Shown here piece by piece: positions 36,899 through 44,411 of a stretch of 49,651 nucleotides of DNA. The position numbers were made by a program, and so were the translations under genes. The notes beneath the pieces are model-generated. The model searched no databases. It was not told the DNA's origin and saw nothing but the letters and a program-made list of their open reading frames with translations. The first letter of the stretch is position 1; the number at the start of each line of letters is the position of its first letter. The DNA is from Site-B1 sp963722665 (lineage in GTDB: Bacteria; Bacteroidota; Bacteroidia; Flavobacteriales; Flavobacteriaceae): NCBI GenBank assembly GCA_963722665.1, contig CAVRNW010000034.1, positions 1-49,651 of the forward strand, in the 5' to 3' direction.

Positions 36899-37621
36899 AT
36901 GGGAAGAGCTTTTGAATTTCGTAAAGCACGTAAAATGAAACGTTGGTCTGCTATGAGCAAAGCCTTTACTCGTATAGGAAAGGACATTGTCATGGCAGTA
37001 AAAGAAGGAGGTCCAGATCCTGCAAGTAATTCACGTTTAAGAGCGGTTATTCAGAATGCGAAATCTGTTAATATGCCTAAAGACAATGTTGAACGAGCTA
37101 TAAAACGTGCAAGCGACAAAAGTCAGGGCGATTATAAGGAAGTACTGTTTGAAGGCTATGCACCGCATGGTATTGCAATCCTAGTAGAGACAGCAACAGA
37201 TAATAACACACGCACAGTCGCCAACGTTAGAAGTTATTTCAACAAATGTGATGGCAGTTTGGGTACTTCAGGTTCAGTGGTGTTTATGTTTGATCATACT
37301 TGTAATTTCAGAATCAATGCAGAAGGATTAGATCCTGAAGAAGTTGAATTAGAATTTATTGATTTTGGTGCAGAAGAAGTTTTTACAGATGATGATGGCA
37401 TATTGATCTACGCACCTTTTGAGAGCTTTGGAGCGATACAGGCTGAGTTGGAAAACAGGGAAATAGAAATTTTGTCTTCCGGATTTGAACGAATTCCTCA
37501 GGTCACTAAAAAGCTCACCCCGGATGAAGCCGCTGATGTGGAGAAACTTCTGGAAAAGATCGAGGAAGATGATGACGTTCAAAACGTGTATCATACGATG
37601 GAAGAAACCACCGAAGAATAA
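36899..37621 (+). CDS. yebC: YebC/PmpR family DNA-binding / translation-associated protein
   Basis: A 240-residue protein, full length, starting MGRAFEFRKARKMKRWSAMSKAFTRIGKDI, the conserved basic N-terminus. Further family motifs are LFEGYAPHGIAILVETATDN and LGTSGSVVFMF. The family has been called a transcription regulator and, more recently, a factor that relieves ribosome stalling at proline-rich sequences. Confidence 0.93.
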   Translation: MGRAFEFRKARKMKRWSAMSKAFTRIGKDIVMAVKEGGPDPASNSRLRAVIQNAKSVNMPKDNVERAIKRASDKSQGDYKEVLFEGYAPHGIAILVETATDNNTRTVANVRSYFNKCDGSLGTSGSVVFMFDHTCNFRINAEGLDPEEVELEFIDFGAEEVFTDDDGILIYAPFESFGAIQAELENREIEILSSGFERIPQVTKKLTPDEAADVEKLLEKIEEDDDVQNVYHTMEETTEE

Positions 37622-37633
37622 TTTCTTATTGTT

Positions 37634-37662
37634 ATTGCGAGGAACTTTGTAGCGAAGCAATC
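37634..37662. repeat. Short dispersed-type inverted repeat
   Basis: ATTGC (37634-37638) pairs with GCAAT (37657-37661) around GAGGAACTTTGTAGCGAA. The wording ATTGCGAGGAA...GCGAAGCAATCT is, to my knowledge, a recurring intergenic element in many Bacteroidota genomes. Confidence 0.55.
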
Positions 37663-37691
37663 TTTCATTTACAAAGTTATTAATATAAATT

Positions 37692-37713
37692 AGGGCTTCT
37701 GCCCTTTTTTTAT
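37692..37713 (+). terminator. Intrinsic terminator after yebC
   Basis: AGGGC/GCCCT stem, TTCT loop, followed by T7. Confidence 0.8.
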
Positions 37714-37724
37714 TGCCTTATCTG

Positions 37725-37738
37725 GTGACTCAAGTCAC
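37725..37738. promoter_or_regulatory. Candidate CRP/FNR-family operator
   Basis: A perfect inverted repeat GTGACT-CA-AGTCAC; in CRP/FNR terms GGTGA-N6-TCACA, nine of ten bases of TGTGA-N6-TCACA. Its centre (37731.5) lies about 43 bases before the start predicted from the -7 element at 37761, the place for a class II activator. Confidence 0.5.
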
Positions 37739-37760
37739 AAACTTAGTTGATTTTTGTAAT

Positions 37761-37768
37761 TAACTTTG
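37761..37768 (+). promoter_or_regulatory. -7 element TAACTTTG of the NifX/DsrE pair
   Basis: A perfect TAnnTTTG match 48 bases before the start codon. No good -33 box is present, which fits a promoter that needs an activator at the palindrome just upstream. Confidence 0.55.
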
Positions 37769-37816
37769 TTTTGCTTCAATGCACTATTTTTTAATTAATT
37801 TATAAAACATTTTCTT

Positions 37817-38197
37817 ATGAAAGTTGCAATTCCAACAAACAATATGTCAACTATTTCAGCTCATTTTGGGAGATCTAAGGGTTTTATGATCTATGATATA
37901 GAAGATAAAAAAATAACAAATTTTGAATATAAGGTCAATACCTTCACTGGGCATGCCAAAGGACAACATAAGGAGCATGATCACGGTAACCATAATCATA
38001 GCCATGAAGGTATCTTTGGAGCCCTAGGCAACTGTGAAGTAGTAATAGCGGGTGGAATGGGACAACGTTTATATAATGATTTTAACCAAAGGAAAATACA
38101 AGTATTTGTTACTCAGGAAAGAGATATGGGAAAAGCTATTGAACTATTCCTAAACAACAGCCTGGAAAATACTTCAGAAAAATTGTGCAACCACTAA
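37817..38197 (+). CDS. NifB/NifX-type dinitrogenase iron-molybdenum cofactor family protein with His-rich insert
   Basis: A 126-residue protein: MKVAIPTNN..ISAHFGRSKGFMIYDI at the start and LGNCEVVIAGGMGQRLYNDF in the second half are the family signatures. Between them is an insert of about 14 residues with seven His (EHDHGNHNHSHEG), which likely binds metal. Outside nitrogen fixers such proteins are thought to carry metal clusters; no nif genes are here. The DsrE-like gene starts ten bases after its stop. Confidence 0.85.
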   Translation: MKVAIPTNNMSTISAHFGRSKGFMIYDIEDKKITNFEYKVNTFTGHAKGQHKEHDHGNHNHSHEGIFGALGNCEVVIAGGMGQRLYNDFNQRKIQVFVTQERDMGKAIELFLNNSLENTSEKLCNH

Positions 38198-38207
38198 AAC
38201 GAATTAA

Positions 38208-38681
38208 ATGAAAAAAATTGGATTATTAGTTTTATTAGGAATGATGGTTATTTCCTGTGAACAAAAATCACAACAAACCAATCCTATTGACCAGGAAGAG
38301 TCAACAATGGCTACTGCAGAGAAAGTAAATGACGGTGTTTTTATTCATATCACAGAAAGTTACAATGATCCACATCGTGTATTAATGCCTTTAAAAATGG
38401 CTGTCATGATGGCAAATGATAAAGATGTACTTGTATACATGGATATTCATGCGGTAGAATTATTGGTTAAAGGCGCAAAAGACTTGAATTTTGCCGATTT
38501 TGAATCCTGCCAAACCTATATAAAGCAATTGGCCGATAAAAATATTGGTGTTTATGCCTGTCCAACTTGCTTAAATTTAGCTGGGTTTAAACCTGAAGAT
38601 CTCATGGATGGTGTTAATGTAGCCCAAAAGGACAAATTCTTTAATTTTACTAAAGGACGAATTATTACCTTGGATTATTAA
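38208..38681 (+). CDS. DsrE-like lipoprotein with CPTC motif
   Basis: A 157-residue lipoprotein (signal MKKIGLLVLLGMMVISC, Cys17) with a DsrE/F-like domain. CPTC (in GVYACPTCLNLAGF) provides two thiols in the place where DsrE/TusD proteins carry sulfur. It is the second gene of a pair with the NifX-like protein. A role in sulfur or redox handling at the periplasmic face is inferred. Confidence 0.78.
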   Translation: MKKIGLLVLLGMMVISCEQKSQQTNPIDQEESTMATAEKVNDGVFIHITESYNDPHRVLMPLKMAVMMANDKDVLVYMDIHAVELLVKGAKDLNFADFESCQTYIKQLADKNIGVYACPTCLNLAGFKPEDLMDGVNVAQKDKFFNFTKGRIITLDY

Positions 38682-38737
38682 TATTTCCTGTTAACAAAAA
38701 TAGTGCACTTAATTTTAGAAAATAATCCGAAAACAAT

Positions 38738-38763
38738 AAAAAGGGTGCCTCCTCCTTTTTGTT
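38738..38763 (+). terminator. Probable intrinsic terminator
   Basis: AAAAAGG (38738-38744) pairs with CCTTTTT (38754-38760) around a nine-base loop. Only two G-C pairs, so modest. Confidence 0.45.
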
Positions 38764-38811
38764 GAGAATTTTTGTTGCTATATTTAAAAGGTTGTATTCA
38801 ATTATTTAATT

Positions 38812-39312
38812 ATGGCATTCACTTTAAGACCTTTTAATCCCAATGACATTGAAAGCCTTATGGAGTATGCAAATAATCCTAAGATTGCGGCAAACCTCAC
38901 CTATCAGTTCCCACATCCTTTCACTCGTGAAAGCGGTGAAGCCTTTATAAAAATGGCAATTCAAAACAACCCTCCAACTATTTTGGCAATTGATGTCAAT
39001 GGCAAGGCTTCAGGAGGTATTGGGGTACATGTTCAATCAGATATTCACATTAAAAATGCAGAATTGGGTTATTGGCTGGCCGAACCCTTTTGGGGTCAAG
39101 GCATCATGACGAAAGCTGTTGTACATATGGTTGACTACGGATTTAAAAATCTGGATATCAACAGGATCTTTGCGAGGCCATTTGGCACCAATGTAGCCTC
39201 GCAAAAAGTACTTAAGAATGCTGGTTTTATTTTGGAAGGCCAGTTTAAAGGAACCATTTATAAAAATGGAGAATATTTAGATGAGCTAATTTATGCGGTG
39301 AGAAAGCTATAA
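38812..39312 (+). CDS. GNAT N-acetyltransferase, RimJ/RimL-like
   Basis: A 166-residue acetyl-CoA-dependent acetyltransferase. Motif A is visible as AELGYWLAEPFWGQGIMTKAV and the closing NVASQKVLKNAGFILEGQFKG is typical of RimL-type proteins. The substrate could be a ribosomal protein N-terminus or a small amine. The CPBP protease gene begins six bases after its stop. Confidence 0.88.
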   Translation: MAFTLRPFNPNDIESLMEYANNPKIAANLTYQFPHPFTRESGEAFIKMAIQNNPPTILAIDVNGKASGGIGVHVQSDIHIKNAELGYWLAEPFWGQGIMTKAVVHMVDYGFKNLDINRIFARPFGTNVASQKVLKNAGFILEGQFKGTIYKNGEYLDELIYAVRKL

Positions 39313-39318
39313 ACAATC

Positions 39319-40059
39319 ATGGAAAAACAAAAAACAAGTAAAATTGGAATTCTGTTAAAAAAGAATAGGCTGGTTCAAATAAGTGAGATACTACTTCTAT
39401 TTGTTGTTGCTTTTTCAATTATTAAACTATCAGAACCTTTTATAAATGATGACCTTATCTTGAAACAAGCCTCTGTTTGGGTAGCGAATGTTGCTATGCT
39501 AATAATAGTTTGGTTGGGGCTGAAGCTTCGTAGTGAAACCTGGAAGGATTTTGGTCTGACATTTAATTCGGTTACATGGAAAGAAGGATTTAAAGTTTTT
39601 TTGTGGTCACTATTAGTTTTTCTATTAACAATTACAGGTTTCATCATTGGTTCAATTATAATGGCAAATATTACAGGAATTCCTGAAGGAAGTGCCGACA
39701 TGAGTGGTTATTCCTATTTAAAAGATAATTTAGGAATGCTAATTTTAACCCTAGTTGGAGTCTATATTGTATCGTCTTTTGGCGAAGAAGTCATCTATAG
39801 GGGATTTTTGATCAATAGAATATCTCAAATGGGATTGGATTCGAAAAAAATGCAATGGTTAGCGGTTATTATAAGTTCCTTAATATTTGGATTTGCACAT
39901 TATGAATGGGGTGCTATGGGAATTGGTCAAACTACATTAATGGGTTTAGCTCTTGCTATTTGTTACATAAAACTTAAAAGAAGACTTTGGATACTTATTT
40001 TGGCTCATGCCTATATGGACACAATATTAATGATACAAATGTATTTGGCAAGTAATTAA
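39319..40059 (+). CDS. CPBP family intramembrane metalloprotease
   Basis: A 246-residue protein with about seven membrane segments. The Abi/CAAX-protease motifs are present: EEVIYRGFL (motif 1), FGFAHYEWG (motif 2) and a third HAYMDT. In prokaryotes these may process peptides or modulate membrane proteins; the substrate is unknown. It ends at a clear terminator. Confidence 0.88.
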   Translation: MEKQKTSKIGILLKKNRLVQISEILLLFVVAFSIIKLSEPFINDDLILKQASVWVANVAMLIIVWLGLKLRSETWKDFGLTFNSVTWKEGFKVFLWSLLVFLLTITGFIIGSIIMANITGIPEGSADMSGYSYLKDNLGMLILTLVGVYIVSSFGEEVIYRGFLINRISQMGLDSKKMQWLAVIISSLIFGFAHYEWGAMGIGQTTLMGLALAICYIKLKRRLWILILAHAYMDTILMIQMYLASN

Positions 40060-40098
40060 AAAAGCTACTTCTAAACATAAATGAAGTAGCTTTATTTA
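40058..40098. terminator. Bidirectional terminator between CPBP and slipin genes
   Basis: An 11-bp stem AAAGCTACTTC/GAAGTAGCTTT (40061-40071 and 40083-40093) with A/T flanks. Confidence 0.85.
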
Positions 40099-40100
40099 TA

Positions 40101-40156
40101 GTAACCTGGTGTTTCTTTTTAGGGACAAATGTTTACTTTATGTTTCACCAGTTTAC
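40101..40156. repeat. Hairpin-ended repeat, copy 1 (3' side of slipin gene)
   Basis: An 11-bp stem with one mismatch, GTAACCTGGTG/CACCAGTTTAC, encloses TTTCTTTTTAGGGACAAATG and TTTACTTTATGTTT. The inside matches the copy at 41140-41189; the stems differ but pair in each copy. Confidence 0.65.
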
Positions 40157-40192
40157 TTTTAAACTAATGCAAATAGTATGCCATAATCCTAA

Positions 40193-40964
40193 CTATTTGT
40201 TTTTCTTGTTTTCTTGTTTTAGTGTTGATGGGTTCATATTTCTAGGTAAGACTTCTTCAGGGAATGGGAACAATATCGTCGAATTCTTTTCAGCAGCAAT
40301 ATTCGATAAGGTTTGATAAAGACGCAATTTTATAGCTGATGGTGATTGATCGATCTGTCTTCCTGCTTCCAACAATTTTCCGGCAGCTTGTTCTTCAGCT
40401 TCAGCTAAAATAATTCGGGCTCTTCTGGATCTTTCTGCTTCAGCTTGTCCCGCCATCATTCGCTTCATGTTCTCAGGTAACTGAATGTCCTTGATCTTGA
40501 CATCAATAATATCAATTCCCCAATCCTTGGTTTCGTGCTCTACTATCGACTTTATGTTCTTACCCATTTCTTCTCGTTTTGAAAGGATGGTATCCAACTC
40601 CACTTTTCCGCACACATCTCGCAATGCTGCCTGTGATAACTGAGTAATAGCAAAGTTAAACTCTTCAACTTCCAGAACTGCCTTTTCCGGGTCTACTATT
40701 TTGAAGAATACCACGCCATCAATGCTACAAGGCACATTGTCTTCGGTCATGACTTCCTGAGAAACTAATATTTATTGTTATAACCCTTACATCAACTATC
40801 TGAATAGTTTCAACAATAGGGATGATCCATCTAAAACCTGGCTGTAAGGTCTTTACGTATTTACCAAATCTGAACTTTAAAGCTCGTTTATATTCAAAAA
40901 TGATTCGGATACCTGCTAAAAAGAATGCTAAAATTAATACTGTAAAAATAAAAGGAGGATTCAT
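40193..40964 (-). CDS. Slipin (SPFH/stomatin-like) membrane protein, one apparent frameshift
   Basis: The restored protein is about 256 residues: an N-terminal membrane segment (about 4-22), the SPFH domain (about 25-180) with FGKYVKTLQPGFRWIIPIVETIQIVDVR, and a Glu/Ala-rich coiled-coil (AEAERSRRARIILAEAEEQAAGKLLEA). Slipins scaffold membrane microdomains. The frame breaks at 40762-40764: the minus strand has TTT where TT gives the expected INISSQEVMTEDNVP. The second piece alone would start at Met in QEVMTEDN (40750). One extra T in a short run, so a sequence error or a recent mutation. No NfeD partner is adjacent. Confidence 0.82.
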
Positions 40965-41090
40965 AATATGATATGTTTAATTAGTTGAATGCAAAAAAAA
41001 ATTGCACCCAATAATTTACGAAATTAATGGGTGCAATCAAATAAATACCGAGGGATTTTTAATTACTAGTGCCTGTTGATGACAGAATTA

Positions 41091-41126
41091 AAAAAACTAC
41101 TTTACTGGTAAGCATAGTAGTTTTTT
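41091..41126. terminator. Bidirectional intrinsic terminator
   Basis: AAAAAACTACT (41091-41101) pairs with AGTAGTTTTTT (41116-41126). Confidence 0.8.
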
Positions 41127-41139
41127 AGATCGCAATAAA

Positions 41140-41190
41140 TTAGTGTTTCTTTTTAGTGACAATTGCTTGTTTACTTTATGTTTCACTAAA
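41140..41190. repeat. Hairpin-ended repeat, copy 2 (5' side of slipin gene)
   Basis: TTAGTG/CACTAA stem enclosing TTTCTTTTTAGTGACAATTG and TTTACTTTATGTTT, matching copy 1 about 1.03 kb away in the same orientation. Both copies directly follow a terminator hairpin built on CTACT/AGTAG. Confidence 0.65.
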
Positions 41191-41430
41191 CTATTACATT
41201 AAGATTAATTCAAAACAACAAACTGAAATTAATCAGTGAGGGATTTTTATGTAATAAATTTTGAGGGATTAATAAAATTCGATCGATTTTATAATATGAA
41301 GATAAAACAATTAAGTATTCTGGAATTAAAAATAATTGTTGTTTGGGTAATTTATTAGGATAAAATGATAAAAACTGATAGAAAAGCAGATGAAATGCAC
41401 GAATTTCTCAGAAGAGATGTAGATAAATAT

Positions 41431-41973
41431 TTAAGAATTTTCCGGCACTTTGCCTATAACTCCCTTATAGAATTCTTTTATAAATTTAAAGTCTGCTTCC
41501 TTATTCTCAGTAGGATAGAAAGGTTCTGAAAAGTGATTTTGTTTATTTGCAAAATCCAGGGTAAACATTATAATAGGCACATTGGCTGCTTTCGCTATAT
41601 AATAAAAACCAGTCCGCCACTCCTCTACTTTCTTTCTTGTACCTTCAGGAGCCAATGCCATTCTGAATTCTTTTTTTTCAGTAAATAATCTGGCTATGGC
41701 TTCAACCTGATTTTCATTGTTCTTTCTTTCAACAGGAGCTCCACCCAGTGCTCTGAAGATCCATCCGTAAGGCCATTTAAAAAGTCCTTTCTTTCCAATA
41801 TAATTGGTTTTAATTCCCAGAACAGATCTTACTAAAAGTCCTATTGGAAAATCCAACCAATGTGTATGAGGCGCTCCTATTATGATTGCTTTTTTTATGG
41901 AATTAATATCCGTAAAACCGGTTATTTTCCAACCCAGTACCTTAAAATATATGAATTTAGAGAGCCGGCGCAT
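41431..41973 (-). CDS. Lysophospholipid acyltransferase (PlsC family)
   Basis: A 180-residue acyltransferase, short for the family. It has HTHWLD (HX4D catalytic motif) at the start and PEGTRKK (motif III) at about 110; it lacks a long membrane anchor. The usual product is phosphatidic acid, but such short forms in Bacteroidota may acylate other lipids. It is the last gene of the kdsB-kdnB operon, one base after kdnB, which hints at envelope lipid or lipid A work. Confidence 0.85.
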   Translation of the reverse strand: MRRLSKFIYFKVLGWKITGFTDINSIKKAIIIGAPHTHWLDFPIGLLVRSVLGIKTNYIGKKGLFKWPYGWIFRALGGAPVERKNNENQVEAIARLFTEKKEFRMALAPEGTRKKVEEWRTGFYYIAKAANVPIIMFTLDFANKQNHFSEPFYPTENKEADFKFIKEFYKGVIGKVPENS

Positions 41974-41974
41974 A

Positions 41975-43057
41975 CTACATTTTTTTGTAGAGTTGCAGCA
42001 GCTTTTCTCGTGTTATTATTTTTTTCCAGTCTTTTCCAAGTGCATTCTCCCAAAGAGGATCCAGGCTAATAGCAACATCAATCATGATGTTAAACTGGTG
42101 ATCTTCAAGATTTTTACAAACACCTTGAGGAATTTTTACTTTATGTTTGGTTTTCATCGCATTAAATAACTTGACACCTTCCGGATAAAACTCTGCCAAA
42201 TGTTGAAAAACGATGCAGTTCCCAATACCATGTTTCGTCCCTAGTAAATACGATAAGCCATAGCTTAAAGCATGAGCCACACCTACCTGTGAGTATGCAA
42301 TGCTCATTCCTCCATGCCATGATGCCATCATCAGCTTATCCTCTGCTTCTTTTTTTGATAGTTTATTCGATTGAAATATCTCTTTGCACAAATCCAATGC
42401 TTTCTCACCATAACTTTGGCTAAAGGCATTTAAATAGGTGCCATTCAAAGATTCAATACAATGAATATAACAGTCCATACCAGTATAGAACCACTGATTT
42501 TTAGGCACATCTTTTGTTAGTTCGGGATCGAGCACAACCTGATCAAATGGTGTGAAATCACTATTTATGCCTAATTTCATTTCAGGTCCTGTTAATACTG
42601 TCGTTCTGGAAACTTCTGCTCCGGTTCCGGAAATTGTTGGGACACCAACATGATATATCGCCGGATTCTTGACCAGATCCCAGCCCTGGTAATCACTTGA
42701 TTCTCCTTCATTAGTAAGCATGATTGAAACTGCTTTGGCTATATCAAGTATGGTTCCGCCACCTATACCAATAATGCCGGAAGGTCTTTCCTTGTTTTTT
42801 AAAATTATCTGTTCGGTCAGTTCATCTACCTGAGATGTTTTTGGTTCTTCTACAGTAGAAATATAGATTATATTATCCTCGTAAGACAAAGGGATCCTGG
42901 AGGTCAACCAGGAATTGCCTTTAAAAACATCGTCCACAAGAAAAATAAATGGAGCCTGCATATTGAGTCTTTTTGGAGCAATAATTTCACCTAATTGATT
43001 GAAACTACCTCTTCCAAAAATGACCCTTGGCACCATGGGAAAATTTTTATAGTCCAT
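41975..43057 (-). CDS. kdnB: Iron-containing alcohol dehydrogenase, probable Kdo 8-oxidase (KdnB)
   Basis: A 360-residue type III metal-dependent dehydrogenase. GIGGGTILDIAKAVS is the NAD-binding loop, TVSGTGAEVSRTTVLT the substrate loop, and DCYIHCIESLNG plus ALSYGLSYLLGTKHGIGN supply metal-binding His residues. In Shewanella, KdnB oxidises C8 of Kdo before KdnA transaminates it to 8-amino-Kdo. Its place in one operon with kdsB favours that role here. A KdnA aminotransferase is not in the window. Confidence 0.82.
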   Translation of the reverse strand: MDYKNFPMVPRVIFGRGSFNQLGEIIAPKRLNMQAPFIFLVDDVFKGNSWLTSRIPLSYEDNIIYISTVEEPKTSQVDELTEQIILKNKERPSGIIGIGGGTILDIAKAVSIMLTNEGESSDYQGWDLVKNPAIYHVGVPTISGTGAEVSRTTVLTGPEMKLGINSDFTPFDQVVLDPELTKDVPKNQWFYTGMDCYIHCIESLNGTYLNAFSQSYGEKALDLCKEIFQSNKLSKKEAEDKLMMASWHGGMSIAYSQVGVAHALSYGLSYLLGTKHGIGNCIVFQHLAEFYPEGVKLFNAMKTKHKVKIPQGVCKNLEDHQFNIMIDVAISLDPLWENALGKDWKKIITREKLLQLYKKM

Positions 43058-43076
43058 TAACTTATTGTCTTATTCA

Positions 43077-43703
43077 TTAAATACAATTATTATTTAAATT
43101 ATTCTGAAATGCTTCAGAAAACAATCCTACATGATACCCGTCTATTAGAGCATGGTTGACACAAACAGATACATTCATTATCAACTCTGCTCCTATTTGT
43201 TCCGCCTTTGCAAAACCCAATTTTGGTACTGATTCCAATCGACCTGATACCGGTTCTTTATGGCCGGTAAAACTAAACCAGGGTAATGCGGAACAATAGA
43301 CACAATCTAACGTATTATTTGGCGGATATAGGTCTGTGCTGTTTTCTATGCGTTCTTTTTCTTTTTTTATATTTGATAAAAATATGTTCAGATTTTCATC
43401 AAAATGTATAAATGAAAATCCGAAGGTGTTGTCACTTCTCATTAATGTTGCTGAAGCATGAATGACGTCGTGAATAACGATTTCATCATTTTCGATTCTA
43501 TACTTAAAATTTTCAACAGAATTTATGGCTTTCATGGAATCATGAAGATATTTGCCAAAAAAACTGATGCCATTTAACTTTGCATATTTATAAGCGTTTG
43601 TTACATTAAACGGTATCGTCACTCCAAAATAAGGGTCCGCCAGGGCATTGAAATGATCAAAGTGCCTTTTCCTGTTCCAGGTATTTAATTCCAGTTTTCT
43701 CAA
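43077..43703 (-). CDS. CatA-like (chloramphenicol acetyltransferase family) acyltransferase
   Basis: A 208-residue trimeric-type CAT-fold protein with the catalytic motif VCVNHALIDGYHVG (HxxxDG). It also shows ALPWFSFTGHKEP in the expected substrate region. Its position between kdnB and the HAD gene, with gaps of 19 and 3 bases, argues against a mobile resistance gene and for an acyltransferase acting on an envelope sugar or an intermediate. The acceptor is unknown. Confidence 0.82.
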   Translation of the reverse strand: MRKLELNTWNRKRHFDHFNALADPYFGVTIPFNVTNAYKYAKLNGISFFGKYLHDSMKAINSVENFKYRIENDEIVIHDVIHASATLMRSDNTFGFSFIHFDENLNIFLSNIKKEKERIENSTDLYPPNNTLDCVYCSALPWFSFTGHKEPVSGRLESVPKLGFAKAEQIGAELIMNVSVCVNHALIDGYHVGLFSEAFQNNLNNNCI

Positions 43704-43706
43704 ATC

Positions 43707-44411
43707 TTAAATTAACAAAGGAATGATATTCTTTAAACTTTTTACTGTTTTATATTGTTTTCCATTTGTTTCTTCTTCTGTTACCTGTTCATGTGCCCAT
43801 GTTGTATGAAATGGTACATGTATGGCATGAGCATGAATATTTACCAATGGTAAAATATCTGATTTTAGTGAATTGCCAATCATTAAGAACTCCGAAGGCA
43901 CGATATCCAGATGATTTAATAATTTGGCGTAATTCGATTCTTTTTTATCACTCAAAATTTCAATATGATGGAAATAATCCGTTAAGCCTGATCGTTCCAA
44001 TTTACGTTCCTGATCTAGAAGATCTCCTTTAGTTGCCAGAATCAATCTGTATTTTTTTGAAAGAGTAGTTAAAACTTCTTCAACCCCATCTAAAAGTTCT
44101 ATGGGCTTATTGATCATATTCTTACCAATCAATAATATTTCATTAATATTTTTTGTAGAGATTTCATTATTCGATATTTCCAATGCCGATTCTACCATGG
44201 ACAGTACAAAGCTTTTTATTCCATACCCATAAATATCCAGATTTTTCATCTCTGTCTTGAACAACTCCTGATCTATCTTGTTAGCAGTTTCATATTTGGA
44301 CAACAATTTTGCAAATTCCAGTTCAGCATCCCGATAATAGGTCTCGTTCACCCAAAGGGTGTCATCGGCGTCAAGGCCTATTACTTTTATATTGCTATAA
44401 TCTACTTCCAT
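43707..44411 (-). CDS. HAD family hydrolase (C1-capped, YjjG-like)
   Basis: A 234-residue phosphatase. Motif I is GLDADDTLW, motif II LATKG, motif III Lys near DKKESNYAK and motif IV IGNSLKSDILP; a helical cap (about 20-100) follows motif I. Its start overlaps the end of kdsB by ten bases. It could stand in for KdsC (Kdo-8-phosphate phosphatase), but KdsC proteins lack such a cap, so this is a guess from context. Confidence 0.82.
   Translation of the reverse strand: MEVDYSNIKVIGLDADDTLWVNETYYRDAELEFAKLLSKYETANKIDQELFKTEMKNLDIYGYGIKSFVLSMVESALEISNNEISTKNINEILLIGKNMINKPIELLDGVEEVLTTLSKKYRLILATKGDLLDQERKLERSGLTDYFHHIEILSDKKESNYAKLLNHLDIVPSEFLMIGNSLKSDILPLVNIHAHAIHVPFHTTWAHEQVTEEETNGKQYKTVKSLKNIIPLLI

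Larger units (their letters stand above)
40965..41430. other. Repeat-rich non-coding stretch
   Basis: This is 466 bases without a gene. It holds a bidirectional terminator (41091-41126), the second hairpin-ended repeat (41140-41190) and three occurrences of GAGGGATT (near 41050, 41239 and 41273), two of them followed by TTTA. The remainder is AT-rich with no frame worth calling. Confidence 0.65.

Noticed and set aside
37817..38197. Nitrogen fixation locus
   Set aside because: A NifX-like protein alone, with no nifHDK, nifB radical-SAM or nifE/N genes, does not support diazotrophy.
40101..41190. Composite transposon around the slipin gene
   Set aside because: The flanking repeats are about 50 bases, with no transposase or target-site duplication visible.
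43077..43703. Chloramphenicol resistance gene
   Set aside because: The fold matches, but the gene sits inside a tight envelope-sugar operon with no mobile element, so resistance is not supported.
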